Virus record (IMG/VR): IMGVR_UViG_3300030107_000353
Coordinates: 1-34,850 of that record
Direction: 5' to 3' (one strand)
Length of the DNA: 34,850 nt
Source: a virus
Part shown: piece after piece, positions 17,701 to 24,580 of the stretch
Layout: the number at the start of each line of letters is the position of its first letter
How positions within the stretch are numbered: the first letter of the stretch is position 1
Translations under genes and position numbers: made by a program
Notes under the pieces: model-generated
Databases searched by the model: none
Told to the model about the DNA's origin: nothing
Seen by the model: the letters and a program-made list of their open reading frames with translations, nothing else

Positions 17701-18152
17701 TGCAAGAACGTGATTTAGATTTTTTATTTGGTGCAATGTTATTAATGGGATCAGGTATGTTAATTGATAGCGTATATCATAAATTTAGATTTAATAGAGA
17801 TTATTCTAAATTATCATTAACTCAAAAATTACTTAATGCTTTTGATAGATCAGGATTAGCTGGAATATATACAGATGTTAATAAAGCTATAGAAACTTTA
17901 TCAGATAATAGAATTGGTATATCTCCTATCTTAGGAGAAAAAAGACCATACGGATCTTCTGGAAGATGGAAAGCAGGAACTATGTTTGGCCCAACTGGAG
18001 GTCAAATTTATAATATTGCCGACATATTATTTGATGTTGGAGGAAACAAATATAACCATCACACAGCAAAGAATGTGCGTAGATTGATACCGTTTCAGAA
18101 TGTATGGTATCTCGATTGGTTGTTTGACGACATTCAAAAAGGATTAAATTAA
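14715..18152 (+). CDS. Very large internal virion protein (gp16-like), 1145 aa
   Basis: This is the longest gene in the window. Its place after the gp15-like gene and before the tail fibre is that of T7 gp16, the ejected inner-core protein. I see no lysozyme or transglycosylase active site at the N-terminus. The middle (about residues 180-290) contains a Gly/Lys/Asp-rich beta segment with GTVGAAGKYPAGTIFKKGDK. The C-terminal 250 residues have the conserved pattern common in marine podoviruses: a STELGSTFAQFKKFAMSATQ helix, a hydrophobic LFGAMLLMGSGMLIDSVYHK stretch that could insert in membrane, and RPYGSSGRWKAGTMFGPTGG. The gene overlaps both neighbours by one base. Confidence 0.78.
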   Translation: MAVFFPNPITTDYLKSQKTETVKFNWWKDFKGGFETENLPTMIYQHMIDNSDFVPEDNYIPSQDPQLQGYENHMHLFYFSQSRAETSAIINKYKKHQELNYASPWHYIGKITGAVLDPSTALFFTKFGQAAKIVGTSMVAEEIGKQNLDPLRSDSYLPLIAAYGYSIPFLLNKLSAAPGLKTQQKIKAYDEQWISNTSSKTSIKEGDIAIDGTFVSPNAKELSGGTVGAAGKYPAGTIFKKGDKIIINDKGQTATVVNFNKTNVKLGNMNDTYVVKLDESSKVTSTQKDTMVLSKEIVDSHNVLPKRTTISQQMHGEKFVKSNLKIFGEDGPWTPVFRVINQNTSLTARKIMGDLLDTPLLKLKNTKAWGFNATGKSIETDMRMMRVGEIESHKMIKDQYLKYVQRQQLETGATVPSTDFMMMFKNRGKDAQSQGWLNQTQFSKEITIARLNSFDHAIPEVAEAARITQKKVYEPLFKEANLLKIRELPVESELKFWQDTLKDIRKKGLGSRTFKSKYGDPDEVYSISRIESTIDKLTERLKRIQKGKGVKDYINIVYIKNAIDKNKDHFRGIIERFYQRQGIQINKADLDQLVKDLSNHFPFVKPRKGDYDLNQRYVFKDPRYARANRARELNLDKQAQLELIEAGMIMSDIFALQKIYARQMIPDILLTRKYGDPNGLGFKLIEDNLAPFESGLMTVANEYNAKIAMGKKVNRSKLLKERDQILDDLEAAIELIKGTYGLPANPHAWTSTAMRTAKHYNALTMLTGFFAAIPDVARITMTSGIKRGFATQFEMLGNFLGDGKLFKMGKKEAQSFGEAVDMVTGQRAMLFADVGDMFGLANRLEGAMGKVSAINFMYVNLMSRWTEMAKSMASVTIGSRIIEDSISWSKGTLGDKWKTALSSSGIDKDMARRIAVQFEQYGKKTKHNFMANTSQWKDAQAIDAFGAALNKDINITIVTPGLGDTPKWMSTELGSTFAQFKKFAMSATQRMLMRGMQERDLDFLFGAMLLMGSGMLIDSVYHKFRFNRDYSKLSLTQKLLNAFDRSGLAGIYTDVNKAIETLSDNRIGISPILGEKRPYGSSGRWKAGTMFGPTGGQIYNIADILFDVGGNKYNHHTAKNVRRLIPFQNVWYLDWLFDDIQKGLN
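18074..18080 (+). promoter_or_regulatory. TGTGCGT motif before the tail fibre gene
   Basis: An exact TGTGCGT lies inside the end of the gp16-like gene, 72 bases ahead of the tail fibre start and pointing towards it. It belongs to a set of nine copies. The local GC is a little higher than in the rest of this long AT-rich gene. Confidence 0.3.
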
Positions 18153-19576
18153 TGGCTATTACTATATCTGATACAGAACCTAGGGTTCAATATACAGCTT
18201 CAAGTGGACAGACTGCGTTTTCTGTTCCTTTTGAATTTTTTACAACATCAGATATTAAAGTTTATAATGGTACTTCATTATTAACATATAATGCATCACC
18301 ATCATCAGCTTCACAATATTCGGTAACAGGAGCAGGAGTTTCTGGTGGTGGATCAATTACATTAGGGGGTGGGGCTACTCTTAATGATGTAATTACAATT
18401 TATAGAGATTTAGGAATAGCTAGATCAACAGACTTTCCAACTTCAGGTGCTTTTCAAATAGATTCATTAAATACTGAACTAGATAAAATTATTGCTATGA
18501 TTCAGCAAGTAGAAAGAGATTTAAAATTCTCTCCTAAAGCTGCAGCTACAACGTCAAACACATACAATCTTACCTTACCAAATCTTGTAGCAAATAAAAT
18601 TCTTTCCGTTAATTCTTCAGGAACAGCTTTAGAGTTTGACCAATCAATAACTGATGTTGCAACTGTAGCTGGGATTGCTGCTAATATTTCAACAGTTAGT
18701 GGGATTGCAGCAAATGTTACTACAGTTGCAGGAATTTCATCTAATGTTACAGCAGTTGCTGGAGATGCAACAGATATTGGTGCAGTAGCAGCAAAAGCAA
18801 CAGAAATTGGAAGACTTGGTACTGCAGATGCGGTAGCAGATTTAGCTTTACTTGGAACTTCAGCAGTAGTTACTGATTTAGATTTATTAGCAACTTCTGC
18901 AAATGTAACAGCAATGGGGCATCTTGGTACTTCAGCAAATGTTACAGCAATGGGATTACTTGGTACTTCTGCTGTTGTTACAGATATGGGATTATTAGGA
19001 ACTACAGATTGTGTAGCAGATATGGCATTACTTGCGGATTCAGCAGTTATAGCTGACATGGCTTTACTTGCTACATCTGATGTAATTGCAGATATGAATA
19101 CACTTGCTACTTCAGATATAGTTTCAGATTTAAATACTTTAGCAACATCTGACATCGTTTCAGATCTTAATCAATTAGCAACTTCAGATTTTGTATCTGA
19201 TTTAAATGCTATTGAAGGAATAAAAACTAAAGTTACAACTGTTGCTGATAATATTGCAGGAGTTACTAGCTTTGCTGATAGATATAGAGTTGCAAGTTCT
19301 GCACCTGGATCAAATAATGATGCAGGAGATTTATATTATAATACCAGTGCTAATACATTAAATTATTATAACGGTAGTTCTTGGGCAGCAATTACTACAG
19401 ATACAGATGTTAAAGTTTTAGTTAGTTCTAATGATTCCACAGCAGGATATTTAAATGGTAAATTAGTAGCTGGAACAGGAATTTCTTTTACAGAAAGTAA
19501 TGATGGCAGTAATGAAACTTTAACAATAACAAACACAGGAGAAGATCCGACAGCATTAGCAATTGCTCTCGGCTAA
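18152..19576 (+). CDS. Tail fibre protein with T7 gp17-type N-terminus and two repeat arrays, 474 aa
   Basis: The first 150 residues match the T7 gp17-like N-terminal attachment domain: RVQYTASSGQTAFSVPFEFF, then YRDLGIARSTDFPTSGAFQI and NTELDKIIAMIQQVERDL. Residues 172-221 form five 10-residue units of the VAGIAANxxT type. Residues 222-353 form eleven 12-residue units of the LGTSAVVTDMGL / LATSDIVSDLNT type. These probably build a trimeric coiled or beta-helical shaft. The C-terminus has a short beta domain (DLYYNTSANTLNYYNGSSWA) typical of marine fibres. It lacks an obvious large receptor-binding head; the following fibre-like genes may supply it. Start overlaps the previous gene by one base. 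Confidence 0.88.
   Translation: MAITISDTEPRVQYTASSGQTAFSVPFEFFTTSDIKVYNGTSLLTYNASPSSASQYSVTGAGVSGGGSITLGGGATLNDVITIYRDLGIARSTDFPTSGAFQIDSLNTELDKIIAMIQQVERDLKFSPKAAATTSNTYNLTLPNLVANKILSVNSSGTALEFDQSITDVATVAGIAANISTVSGIAANVTTVAGISSNVTAVAGDATDIGAVAAKATEIGRLGTADAVADLALLGTSAVVTDLDLLATSANVTAMGHLGTSANVTAMGLLGTSAVVTDMGLLGTTDCVADMALLADSAVIADMALLATSDVIADMNTLATSDIVSDLNTLATSDIVSDLNQLATSDFVSDLNAIEGIKTKVTTVADNIAGVTSFADRYRVASSAPGSNNDAGDLYYNTSANTLNYYNGSSWAAITTDTDVKVLVSSNDSTAGYLNGKLVAGTGISFTESNDGSNETLTITNTGEDPTALAIALG
18665..19210 (+). repeat. Tandem repeats in the tail fibre gene (30-base and 36-base units)
   Basis: 18665-18814 holds five units of 30 bases (10 residues), and 18815-19210 holds eleven units of 36 bases (12 residues), joined without a gap. 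The last three 36-base units are the most alike at protein level (LATSDIVSDLNT-type), suggesting recent expansion at that end; earlier ones have diverged. Confidence 0.85.
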
Positions 19577-19591
19577 CAAAGGAGAAAATAA

Positions 19592-19957
19592 ATGGCTAAC
19601 ACGTTCAAATGTGTAACTTTTGCAGCAGAACCTAATTCAGCAGGTACACCTTATACTATGTACACAGTTGCTGGAAGTACAACTACTGTTATTCTTGGTT
19701 TGATACTTACTAATATTCATTCTTCAGCAGTTACTGTTGAAGTAGAATTAGAAAGTGATACAGCAAACCGAAATGGAAATAACAACGCTGTAAATACAAC
19801 ATCATTTTTAGTAAAAGATGTAACTATACCAGCAGGAAGTTCATTAGAGCTTTTATCTGGAGGAAAAGTAGTTATGGAAACAACAGATGTACTAAAAATA
19901 GATTGTTCAGTTGCAGATAAAGTTTCAGGAACATTGTCTATAATGGAGATAACATAA
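19592..19957 (+). CDS. Beta-rich virion-type protein, 121 aa
   Basis: This small protein follows the fibre by 15 bases with an AAAGGAGA ribosome binding site. The sequence runs as alternating beta strands: YTVAGSTTTVILGLILTNIH, AVTVEVELES, a Gly/Asn-rich loop, then FLVKDVTIPAGSSLELLSGG and VLKIDCSVADKVSGTLSIME. I recall this pattern as a frequent small structural protein next to fibre genes in marine phages, probably a jelly-roll or Ig-like fold. It overlaps the next gene by one base. Likely a virion surface or fibre-associated protein; not proven. Confidence 0.7.
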   Translation: MANTFKCVTFAAEPNSAGTPYTMYTVAGSTTTVILGLILTNIHSSAVTVEVELESDTANRNGNNNAVNTTSFLVKDVTIPAGSSLELLSGGKVVMETTDVLKIDCSVADKVSGTLSIMEIT

Positions 19958-21141
19958 TGTCTTATATTGGCAAATCACCTACAGCAGCACCTTTAACTAG
20001 CTCTGATATTACAGATGGAATTATATCTACAGCCAAATTAGCTGACGATGCTGTAACAACAGCAAAGACATCTTACAATGATATTCCATTTAGAAATTTA
20101 GTTATTAATGGAGATATGCAAATTGCTCAAAGAGCAACTTCAACTGCTTCTATTACTGGAAATGGTTATCACACAATAGATAGATGGCAAACAAATTGTA
20201 CTGCTGGAGGAACATGGACACAATCACAAGACACAACTGTTCCAACAGGTCAAGGTTTTGCAAAATCTTTAAAAATGGATTGTACTACTGCTGATGGCTC
20301 TTTGGCTGCTGGAGATAGACTTATAATACAACAAGCAATCGAAGGTCAAAATTTACAACATTTAAAAAAAGGAACTTCAAGTGCCGAAAGTCTTACAGTT
20401 TCTTTTTGGGTATATGCTACAAAAACTGGAACAAATATTTGTGAGTTATATGATGCAGATAATACAAGACAAATTTCTAAAAGTTATACAATAGATACTA
20501 CTAATACTTGGGAAAAGAAAACTATAACTTTTGCTGGAGATACTACTGGAGCTTTTGGAAATGATAATGGTGCAAGTTTATATTTAAATTTTTATCTTTG
20601 TGCTGGATCAACTTATTCTAGTGGTACTTTAAACACAAGCTGGGCATCAAATACAAATGCAAACAGAGCAGTAGGTCAAGTCAATCATGCTGACAGCACA
20701 TCAAATAATTTTTATATAACTGGAGTTCAATTAGAAGTTGGTCAAACAAGTTCGGATTTTGAATTTGTACCTCATGATATTAATTGGTTAAGATGTTTAA
20801 GATATTGTATAGCAATTGGAAATGCTCCAGGTGGTACTACATATAATTATGCAGACAATAGTATTATAGGTTACTATTACAATAATACAGATTTTTATCC
20901 AAATTATTTTTATCCAGTACCTATGAGAGCAACACCAGGAGTTACTTTTAGTGGAACAGGCTCTGGATTAGGTGTTGTTTATTCTGATAGTGCTGGAGAT
21001 ACTACTACCAGCAATGGAACGAATGTTACAAGTAATACAAACTTAAATTTTAGATGTTCAACATCTCAATCTAATCAAACCTATGGAGGAGCTTTTGATT
21101 TTTCAGCAGATCAATATGCTCTTTTAAGTGCGGAGTTATAA
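19957..21141 (+). CDS. Fibre-like adhesion protein with carbohydrate-binding-like module, 394 aa
   Basis: The N-terminus MSYIGKSPTAAPLTSSDITD with a following GIISTAKLADDAVTTAK stretch is the short attachment and coil segment shared by many marine phage fibre proteins. From residue 45 comes the FRNLVINGDMQIAQRAT module, a jelly-roll-like domain found in phage adhesion proteins, ending near ITGVQLEVGQTSSDFEFVPH. Residues after 270 are Gly/Thr/Asn-rich, probably the variable receptor-facing end. It is translated with its neighbours (overlap of one base upstream, 2-base gap downstream). Its role as host recognition protein is inferred from family and place. Confidence 0.8.
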   Translation: MSYIGKSPTAAPLTSSDITDGIISTAKLADDAVTTAKTSYNDIPFRNLVINGDMQIAQRATSTASITGNGYHTIDRWQTNCTAGGTWTQSQDTTVPTGQGFAKSLKMDCTTADGSLAAGDRLIIQQAIEGQNLQHLKKGTSSAESLTVSFWVYATKTGTNICELYDADNTRQISKSYTIDTTNTWEKKTITFAGDTTGAFGNDNGASLYLNFYLCAGSTYSSGTLNTSWASNTNANRAVGQVNHADSTSNNFYITGVQLEVGQTSSDFEFVPHDINWLRCLRYCIAIGNAPGGTTYNYADNSIIGYYYNNTDFYPNYFYPVPMRATPGVTFSGTGSGLGVVYSDSAGDTTTSNGTNVTSNTNLNFRCSTSQSNQTYGGAFDFSADQYALLSAEL

Positions 21142-21143
21142 AT

Positions 21144-21329
21144 ATGAATATTGATGAAATTATATCTGTAGAAAAACATTATAATATGAAAAATGAATTT
21201 GCAGATTATAAAACTACTTTATCTAATGGCAAAATTTGGTTCATACCTTTAGACGAAGCAAATACAGATTACCACATAATCCAACAATGGATAGCAGATG
21301 GTGGAACAGTAATAGATAATGGAGAATAA
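21144..21329 (+). CDS. Small fibre-associated protein, 61 aa
   Basis: MNIDEIISVEKHYNMKNEFA starts a compact acidic protein with YKTTLSNGKIWFIPLDEANT followed by a YHIIQQWIADGGT helix. Short proteins with a KTTLSNGKI...PxDEANxDYxxIQxWIADG pattern commonly follow fibre genes in marine phages and may be fibre chaperones or tail-assembly factors. The function is not established. It lies 2 bases after one fibre-like gene and 3 bases before the next, so it belongs to the same transcription unit. Confidence 0.7.
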   Translation: MNIDEIISVEKHYNMKNEFADYKTTLSNGKIWFIPLDEANTDYHIIQQWIADGGTVIDNGE

Positions 21330-21332
21330 TTT

Positions 21333-22337
21333 ATGGCATATATAGGAAAAGAACCAATAGTAGGAAACTTTCAAATGTGCGATGCTATTAGTGTCGTTAA
21401 TGGACAAGCTACTTACGCATTACAAGTAGGAGGAGCTGCGGTATATCCAGAAAGTTCTTCTCATGTACTTTGCAGTTTAAATGGAGTTTTGCAGAAAAGC
21501 GGCAGCTCATTCTCAATAAGCTCTTCAAATATTGTGTTTTCATCAAACTTGGCGACAGGCGATGTTATAGACTTTGTGATGTTGTTAGGTAATGTGTTAG
21601 ACTTGGGGACTGTTTCGGATGGGACGATTACAACAGCTAAATTAGCTTCAACTTCTGTTACAGGTGCAAAAATAAATAATGATATTATATCTGCACAAAC
21701 AGCTTTAACCTCTCTGCCTGCAGACACAGACGAATTATTAATTTCAGATGCAGGCACAATTAAAAGATTAGATTTTTCTTTAACTAGAGGTATGGATAAA
21801 TTAGCATCAACAGCAGTATCAAGTGATGTTCCTTCTGTTACATTTGATGTCAACCACAACAATGATAGTACCTTTAACAATTACTCACACTATATACTTT
21901 ATATAGCAAATTTTTTAGGTGATGGAGCTGGAGGAGAATTAAAATTTAGAATTGGAGTATCTAGTTCTTCTGATATTAAAACAGCAGATTATATGAACCA
22001 ACTTTTTCAATATAAACCAAATGGTGGATCAACAATTATTGCTGGTGCTGATACTGGTGCTGGCGATATTAGAATGGGGAATGATGTAGATTTTGATAAT
22101 ACATCAAGACCAATGTTTGGTGAAGTTCATTTTTATAAAAAAGGAAATGTAGGCTCTTCTTATAAACCAGCAGCTTATGGATTTTTCTATGCAGAAAATA
22201 CAAATGGATATTTTGGAACATGGCATTTTCATGGAAGTTATGAAGTTGCTGTTGATACTAATTATGTTCAAATTGTTCCAAGCACAGGAAATATAGCTAA
22301 AGGAGAGTTTACATTATTTGGAGTGAGAAATACATAA
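21333..22337 (+). CDS. Second fibre-like adhesion protein, 334 aa
   Basis: The protein opens with MAYIGKEPIVGNFQMCDAIS, the same MxYIGKxP start as the 19957 gene, then a beta domain (about residues 20-95) with HVLCSLNGVLQKSGSSFSIS typical of marine tail fibres, then a GTITTAKLASTSVTGAKI coil and a C-terminal beta-rich domain. The two genes therefore share an attachment end and differ in the distal part. Roughly the first 280 bases after the start are richer in G and C than the rest, as if this domain were exchanged as a unit. Its role in receptor binding is inferred. Confidence 0.78.
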   Translation: MAYIGKEPIVGNFQMCDAISVVNGQATYALQVGGAAVYPESSSHVLCSLNGVLQKSGSSFSISSSNIVFSSNLATGDVIDFVMLLGNVLDLGTVSDGTITTAKLASTSVTGAKINNDIISAQTALTSLPADTDELLISDAGTIKRLDFSLTRGMDKLASTAVSSDVPSVTFDVNHNNDSTFNNYSHYILYIANFLGDGAGGELKFRIGVSSSSDIKTADYMNQLFQYKPNGGSTIIAGADTGAGDIRMGNDVDFDNTSRPMFGEVHFYKKGNVGSSYKPAAYGFFYAENTNGYFGTWHFHGSYEVAVDTNYVQIVPSTGNIAKGEFTLFGVRNT

Positions 22338-22645
22338 TGAAAAAATTAATAGTTACAAGACAAGGCAGTCAACTTGTAGACATGACACCTGAAGAAGAAG
22401 CATTAAAATTAAAAGAAGAACAAGATTATTTGGCATCAAGACCAAGTGAATTTGATATTGCTATAGGAAATTTAAGAGATAAAAGAAATAGACTTTTAGC
22501 TGAAACAGATTTTTATGCTTTATCAGATGTTTCAATGTCAGAAGCTATGACACAATATAGAAAAGATTTAAGAAATTTACCATCTGGATTAGATACAGTT
22601 GAAAAAGTGGAAGCAAAAGAATTTCCAACCAAACCGAAGGAGTAA
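22337..22645 (+). CDS. Tail-assembly-chaperone-like protein, 102 aa
   Basis: The central pattern LRDKRNRLLAETDFYALSDV followed by MTQYRKDLRNLPSG and a terminal EFPTKP matches the phage tail-assembly chaperone family often found right after fibre genes (RNxLLxxTDW...YRxxLRxLP...WPxKP). Here Trp in both diagnostic places is replaced by Phe. Such proteins help fold or attach fibres and are not expected in the virion. The gene overlaps the fibre-like gene upstream by one base and the next gene starts 3 bases after its stop, consistent with service to both. Confidence 0.75.
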   Translation: MKKLIVTRQGSQLVDMTPEEEALKLKEEQDYLASRPSEFDIAIGNLRDKRNRLLAETDFYALSDVSMSEAMTQYRKDLRNLPSGLDTVEKVEAKEFPTKPKE

Positions 22646-22648
22646 TCA

Positions 22649-23167
22649 ATGTCAATAGTAAAATTAAATTCAAGAAGTGGCGCTGGAACAAGTCATTATA
22701 CTACCTTTCGTCTAACTTCAAATTACACTATTTCTTCTACGAGTACCTGGGAATATTTTACTGCAAACTTATCTAGCACAATGACTGCTCCTAGTGGAGT
22801 TTGTAATTTAGGCGATGTCGTAACAGAAAGTAGTGGAGTATTTACTTTTCCTGAAACTGGCATTTGGAAAGTAGGAATGAATATATATGCTTTTAGAGCT
22901 GGCGATAACTGGGATCAAGCATATTGCAAAGCATTTGTTACAATAAATAATAGTAGTTATAGTGAATTTTTACAAACTGCTGAAAGTGTAAATGCTGGCT
23001 CAGGTTCAAGAGAAACAATTATGAATGGTACTGGTTTATTAGATGTAACTGATACAGCTAATGTTAAAGTAAAATTTGGCATATATTCTACTGCCGCAAT
23101 AAGTGCTTGGGCTCATGCAAGTAGAAACGGAACTTATTTTACATTTGAAAGAATTGCGGCTACTTAA
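22649..23167 (+). CDS. C1q/TNF-like beta-sandwich protein, 172 aa
   Basis: The sequence resembles the C1q-like jelly-roll proteins found as phage distal adhesins: a strand segment with TSHYTTFRLTSNYTISSTST, a GVFTFPETGIWKVGMNIYAF core, which is the family's most recognisable part, and a C-terminal strand ending in NGTYFTFERIAAT. The fold trimerises and binds surface ligands. It is the last gene of the fibre cluster, followed by a 91-base gap. A receptor-binding or accessory fibre role is likely; the ligand is unknown. Confidence 0.75.
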   Translation: MSIVKLNSRSGAGTSHYTTFRLTSNYTISSTSTWEYFTANLSSTMTAPSGVCNLGDVVTESSGVFTFPETGIWKVGMNIYAFRAGDNWDQAYCKAFVTINNSSYSEFLQTAESVNAGSGSRETIMNGTGLLDVTDTANVKVKFGIYSTAAISAWAHASRNGTYFTFERIAAT

Positions 23168-23217
23168 ACAAAAGACAAATATCCTAAACTATAAACTAAA
23201 TTTAACCGACTCTTTAA

Positions 23218-23254
23218 TGTGCGTTTATCAATAGTTGCATTTTATGTAGCAACT
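23218..23254 (+). promoter_or_regulatory. TGTGCGT motif and hairpin before the lysis block
   Basis: The gap 23168-23258 holds TGTGCGT at 23218-23224, preceded by TTTAA as in the capsid leader copy, and then the inverted repeat AGTTGC (23233-23238) / GCAACT (23249-23254). This looks like a start or control point for the lysis and accessory genes. No T-run is present, so it is not an intrinsic terminator for the fibre cluster. Confidence 0.4.
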
Positions 23255-23258
23255 TATA

Positions 23259-23480
23259 ATGAGTTTTATTCTTACATTAATAATGTGTTCTTACACAACA
23301 GGAATTTGTCTTCCTCCTTATCAATGGCCTGAAACATTTGAAGATGGTTATACATGTATGATTGCAGGTAATAAAGAATCAATTAATAAATTTATTGAAA
23401 TGGGAGCTGAAGAAGTTAACAAACATAAAATCTATATTAAATTTCATTGTACTGAAAATTTAAGAGGAGATCCTGCATAA
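23259..23480 (+). CDS. Small Cys-containing protein with hydrophobic N-terminus, 73 aa
   Basis: The N-terminus (MSFILTLIMCSYTTGICLPP) is hydrophobic and could be a secretion signal or short membrane anchor. The mature part has four Cys in total, at about residues 10, 17, 33 and 64, including TFEDGYTCMIAGN and IKFHCTENLRGD, so disulfides in the periplasm are possible. I recall similar small proteins in the lysis neighbourhoods of marine phages without known function. The 3' end overlaps the next gene by one base. Product location in the periplasm is inferred. Confidence 0.65.
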   Translation: MSFILTLIMCSYTTGICLPPYQWPETFEDGYTCMIAGNKESINKFIEMGAEEVNKHKIYIKFHCTENLRGDPA

Positions 23481-23716
23481 TGGCTAATAAGAGGATAACA
23501 TCTAAGCAATATAGCGATATGGTTACTTCAGTTAGATTATCTTCTCATGAAAAATTATGTAGCGAAAGAATGAAAGCATTAATTAAAACTCTAGATGAAT
23601 TAAAAAGGGATGTGAAAGAAATGAAATCGGATATGAATAAGTGGAAAGGTGCAGGTGGTATTATTATTTTACTTGGTGGACTTATTGGATCTGTTTTCTA
23701 TTTCTTTATGAAATAG
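23480..23716 (+). CDS. Coiled-coil protein with C-terminal membrane anchor, 78 aa
   Basis: Residues 20-55 form a charged coiled coil (SSHEKLCSERMKALIKTLDE onward). Residues 57-77 are one clear transmembrane helix (GAGGIIILLGGLIGSVFYFF). This topology, cytoplasmic coil followed by a single C-terminal TM segment, is seen in XhlA-like hemolysin/holin accessory proteins. It is the first membrane protein of the lysis region, so a holin partner or membrane-tethered regulator is plausible. Start overlaps the previous stop at TAATGG. The family name is not certain. Confidence 0.7.
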   Translation: MANKRITSKQYSDMVTSVRLSSHEKLCSERMKALIKTLDELKRDVKEMKSDMNKWKGAGGIIILLGGLIGSVFYFFMK

Positions 23717-23718
23717 AT

Positions 23719-24480
23719 ATGTTTAAAGGACACAGAATAATAGTAATAGGTGATGCACACGATAGCCCAAATATAAAACAAAATAGATTTAAATGGATAG
23801 GTAAATACATTAAAGAATGTAAACCTGATTATATAATTCAAATAGGTGATTGGGCTTCTTTTGATAGTCTAAGTTATTTTCAGAAAAATTCTTCTCAAGC
23901 TGGTAAACTTAAAGATGCTTATATGGTAGATATAGATTCTTTAAGAAAATCTATAGATATATTAGATAAAGCTATTGATAATCCTAGAATCCCTAGACAC
24001 GTTACATTTGGTAATCACGAACAAAGAGTATTTAAATTTGAAGAAGGTATTCCAGAAATACAAGGAATGATGAAAAAAGAACTACATGATACTTTTATTC
24101 AACGTAATTGGAAATTTTCTCCTTATGGAGCATTTAAAATTATAGGTGGAGTATCATTTACTCATTGTCCATTAAATATTATGGGTAAAGAATATGGTGG
24201 AAAGAATTGTGAAGTACAAGTAGCAAATGATGCAACTAATGACATTGTATTCGGACATACTCACAAATTTAGAGATTGGAAAGCCCCAAAAATAGGGGAT
24301 AAAAACTTTGTTAGAATAATTAATGTAGGATGTGCGTTGCCATTTGGGCATGTTGAGGAGTACGCTAGATTAAACCTAACGGGATGGTCATGGGGAATAG
24401 TTGAACTAGGTATATGGGATAATCATATCCAAGAAAGTCAATTTATTTCAATGGACAGATTGGAGAAACAATATGAGTAA
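23719..24480 (+). CDS. Calcineurin-like metallophosphoesterase, 253 aa
   Basis: The start at ATG 23719 (MFKGHRIIVIGDAHDSPNIK) gives the family's normal N-terminal strand. The longer open frame from 23641 only reads the preceding TM region out of frame. All metal-binding motifs are present: D12 and H14 in GDAHD, D44 in QIGDW, N99-H100 in GNHEQ, H149 in FTHCP, and H180/H182 in FGHTHKF. The enzyme uses two divalent metals to cleave phosphomonoesters or phosphodiesters; the substrate cannot be told. It sits between membrane protein and endolysin genes. Phage members are often placed with nucleotide metabolism, so a site among lysis genes is notable. It contains a TGTGCGT motif at 24331. Confidence 0.9.
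   Translation: MFKGHRIIVIGDAHDSPNIKQNRFKWIGKYIKECKPDYIIQIGDWASFDSLSYFQKNSSQAGKLKDAYMVDIDSLRKSIDILDKAIDNPRIPRHVTFGNHEQRVFKFEEGIPEIQGMMKKELHDTFIQRNWKFSPYGAFKIIGGVSFTHCPLNIMGKEYGGKNCEVQVANDATNDIVFGHTHKFRDWKAPKIGDKNFVRIINVGCALPFGHVEEYARLNLTGWSWGIVELGIWDNHIQESQFISMDRLEKQYE
24331..24337 (+). promoter_or_regulatory. TGTGCGT motif inside the metallophosphoesterase gene
   Basis: An exact copy pointing with transcription, about 140 bases ahead of the start of the small basic protein and endolysin pair. A role in boosting lysis gene expression would fit, but this copy is inside coding sequence and could be coincidental. Confidence 0.25.
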
Positions 24481-24580
24481 TTTTAAAGAATGGTTACATA
24501 GAAAATTAAAACCAGTACAAGCTTTTTTTCATAAAGTAGGTAATTGGTACTATGCTAAAGTTTGGAAAAAGTTTATATGA
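24473..24580 (+). CDS. Small basic amphipathic protein, 35 aa
   Basis: ATG 24473 lies in the end of the metallophosphoesterase gene (8-base overlap). The stop TGA at 24578-24580 overlaps the endolysin ATG, the usual ATGA coupling. It encodes MSNFKEWLHRKLKPVQAFFH plus 15 further basic and aromatic residues (NWYYAKVWKK). The helix would be amphipathic, with four Trp/Tyr-rich contacts on one face, which suits membrane-surface binding. The gapless coupling argues for a real gene. Function unknown; a lysis helper is a guess. Confidence 0.6.
   Translation: MSNFKEWLHRKLKPVQAFFHKVGNWYYAKVWKKFI

Noticed and set aside
18502-19155. Long leftward open frame (217 aa) opposite the tail fibre repeats
   Set aside because: It is the antisense shadow of the Ala/Ser/Thr/Val-rich repeat array, with an Ala/Val/Ser-rich product and no ribosome binding site or neighbours on that strand.
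21461-21880. Leftward open frame of 139 aa inside the second fibre-like gene
   Set aside because: Antisense to a well supported gene; open mainly because that stretch has higher GC.
23641-23718. Upstream extension of the metallophosphoesterase
   Set aside because: The Trp/Tyr/Phe-rich extension is the preceding TM segment read out of frame; the family N-terminal strand starts at ATG 23719.
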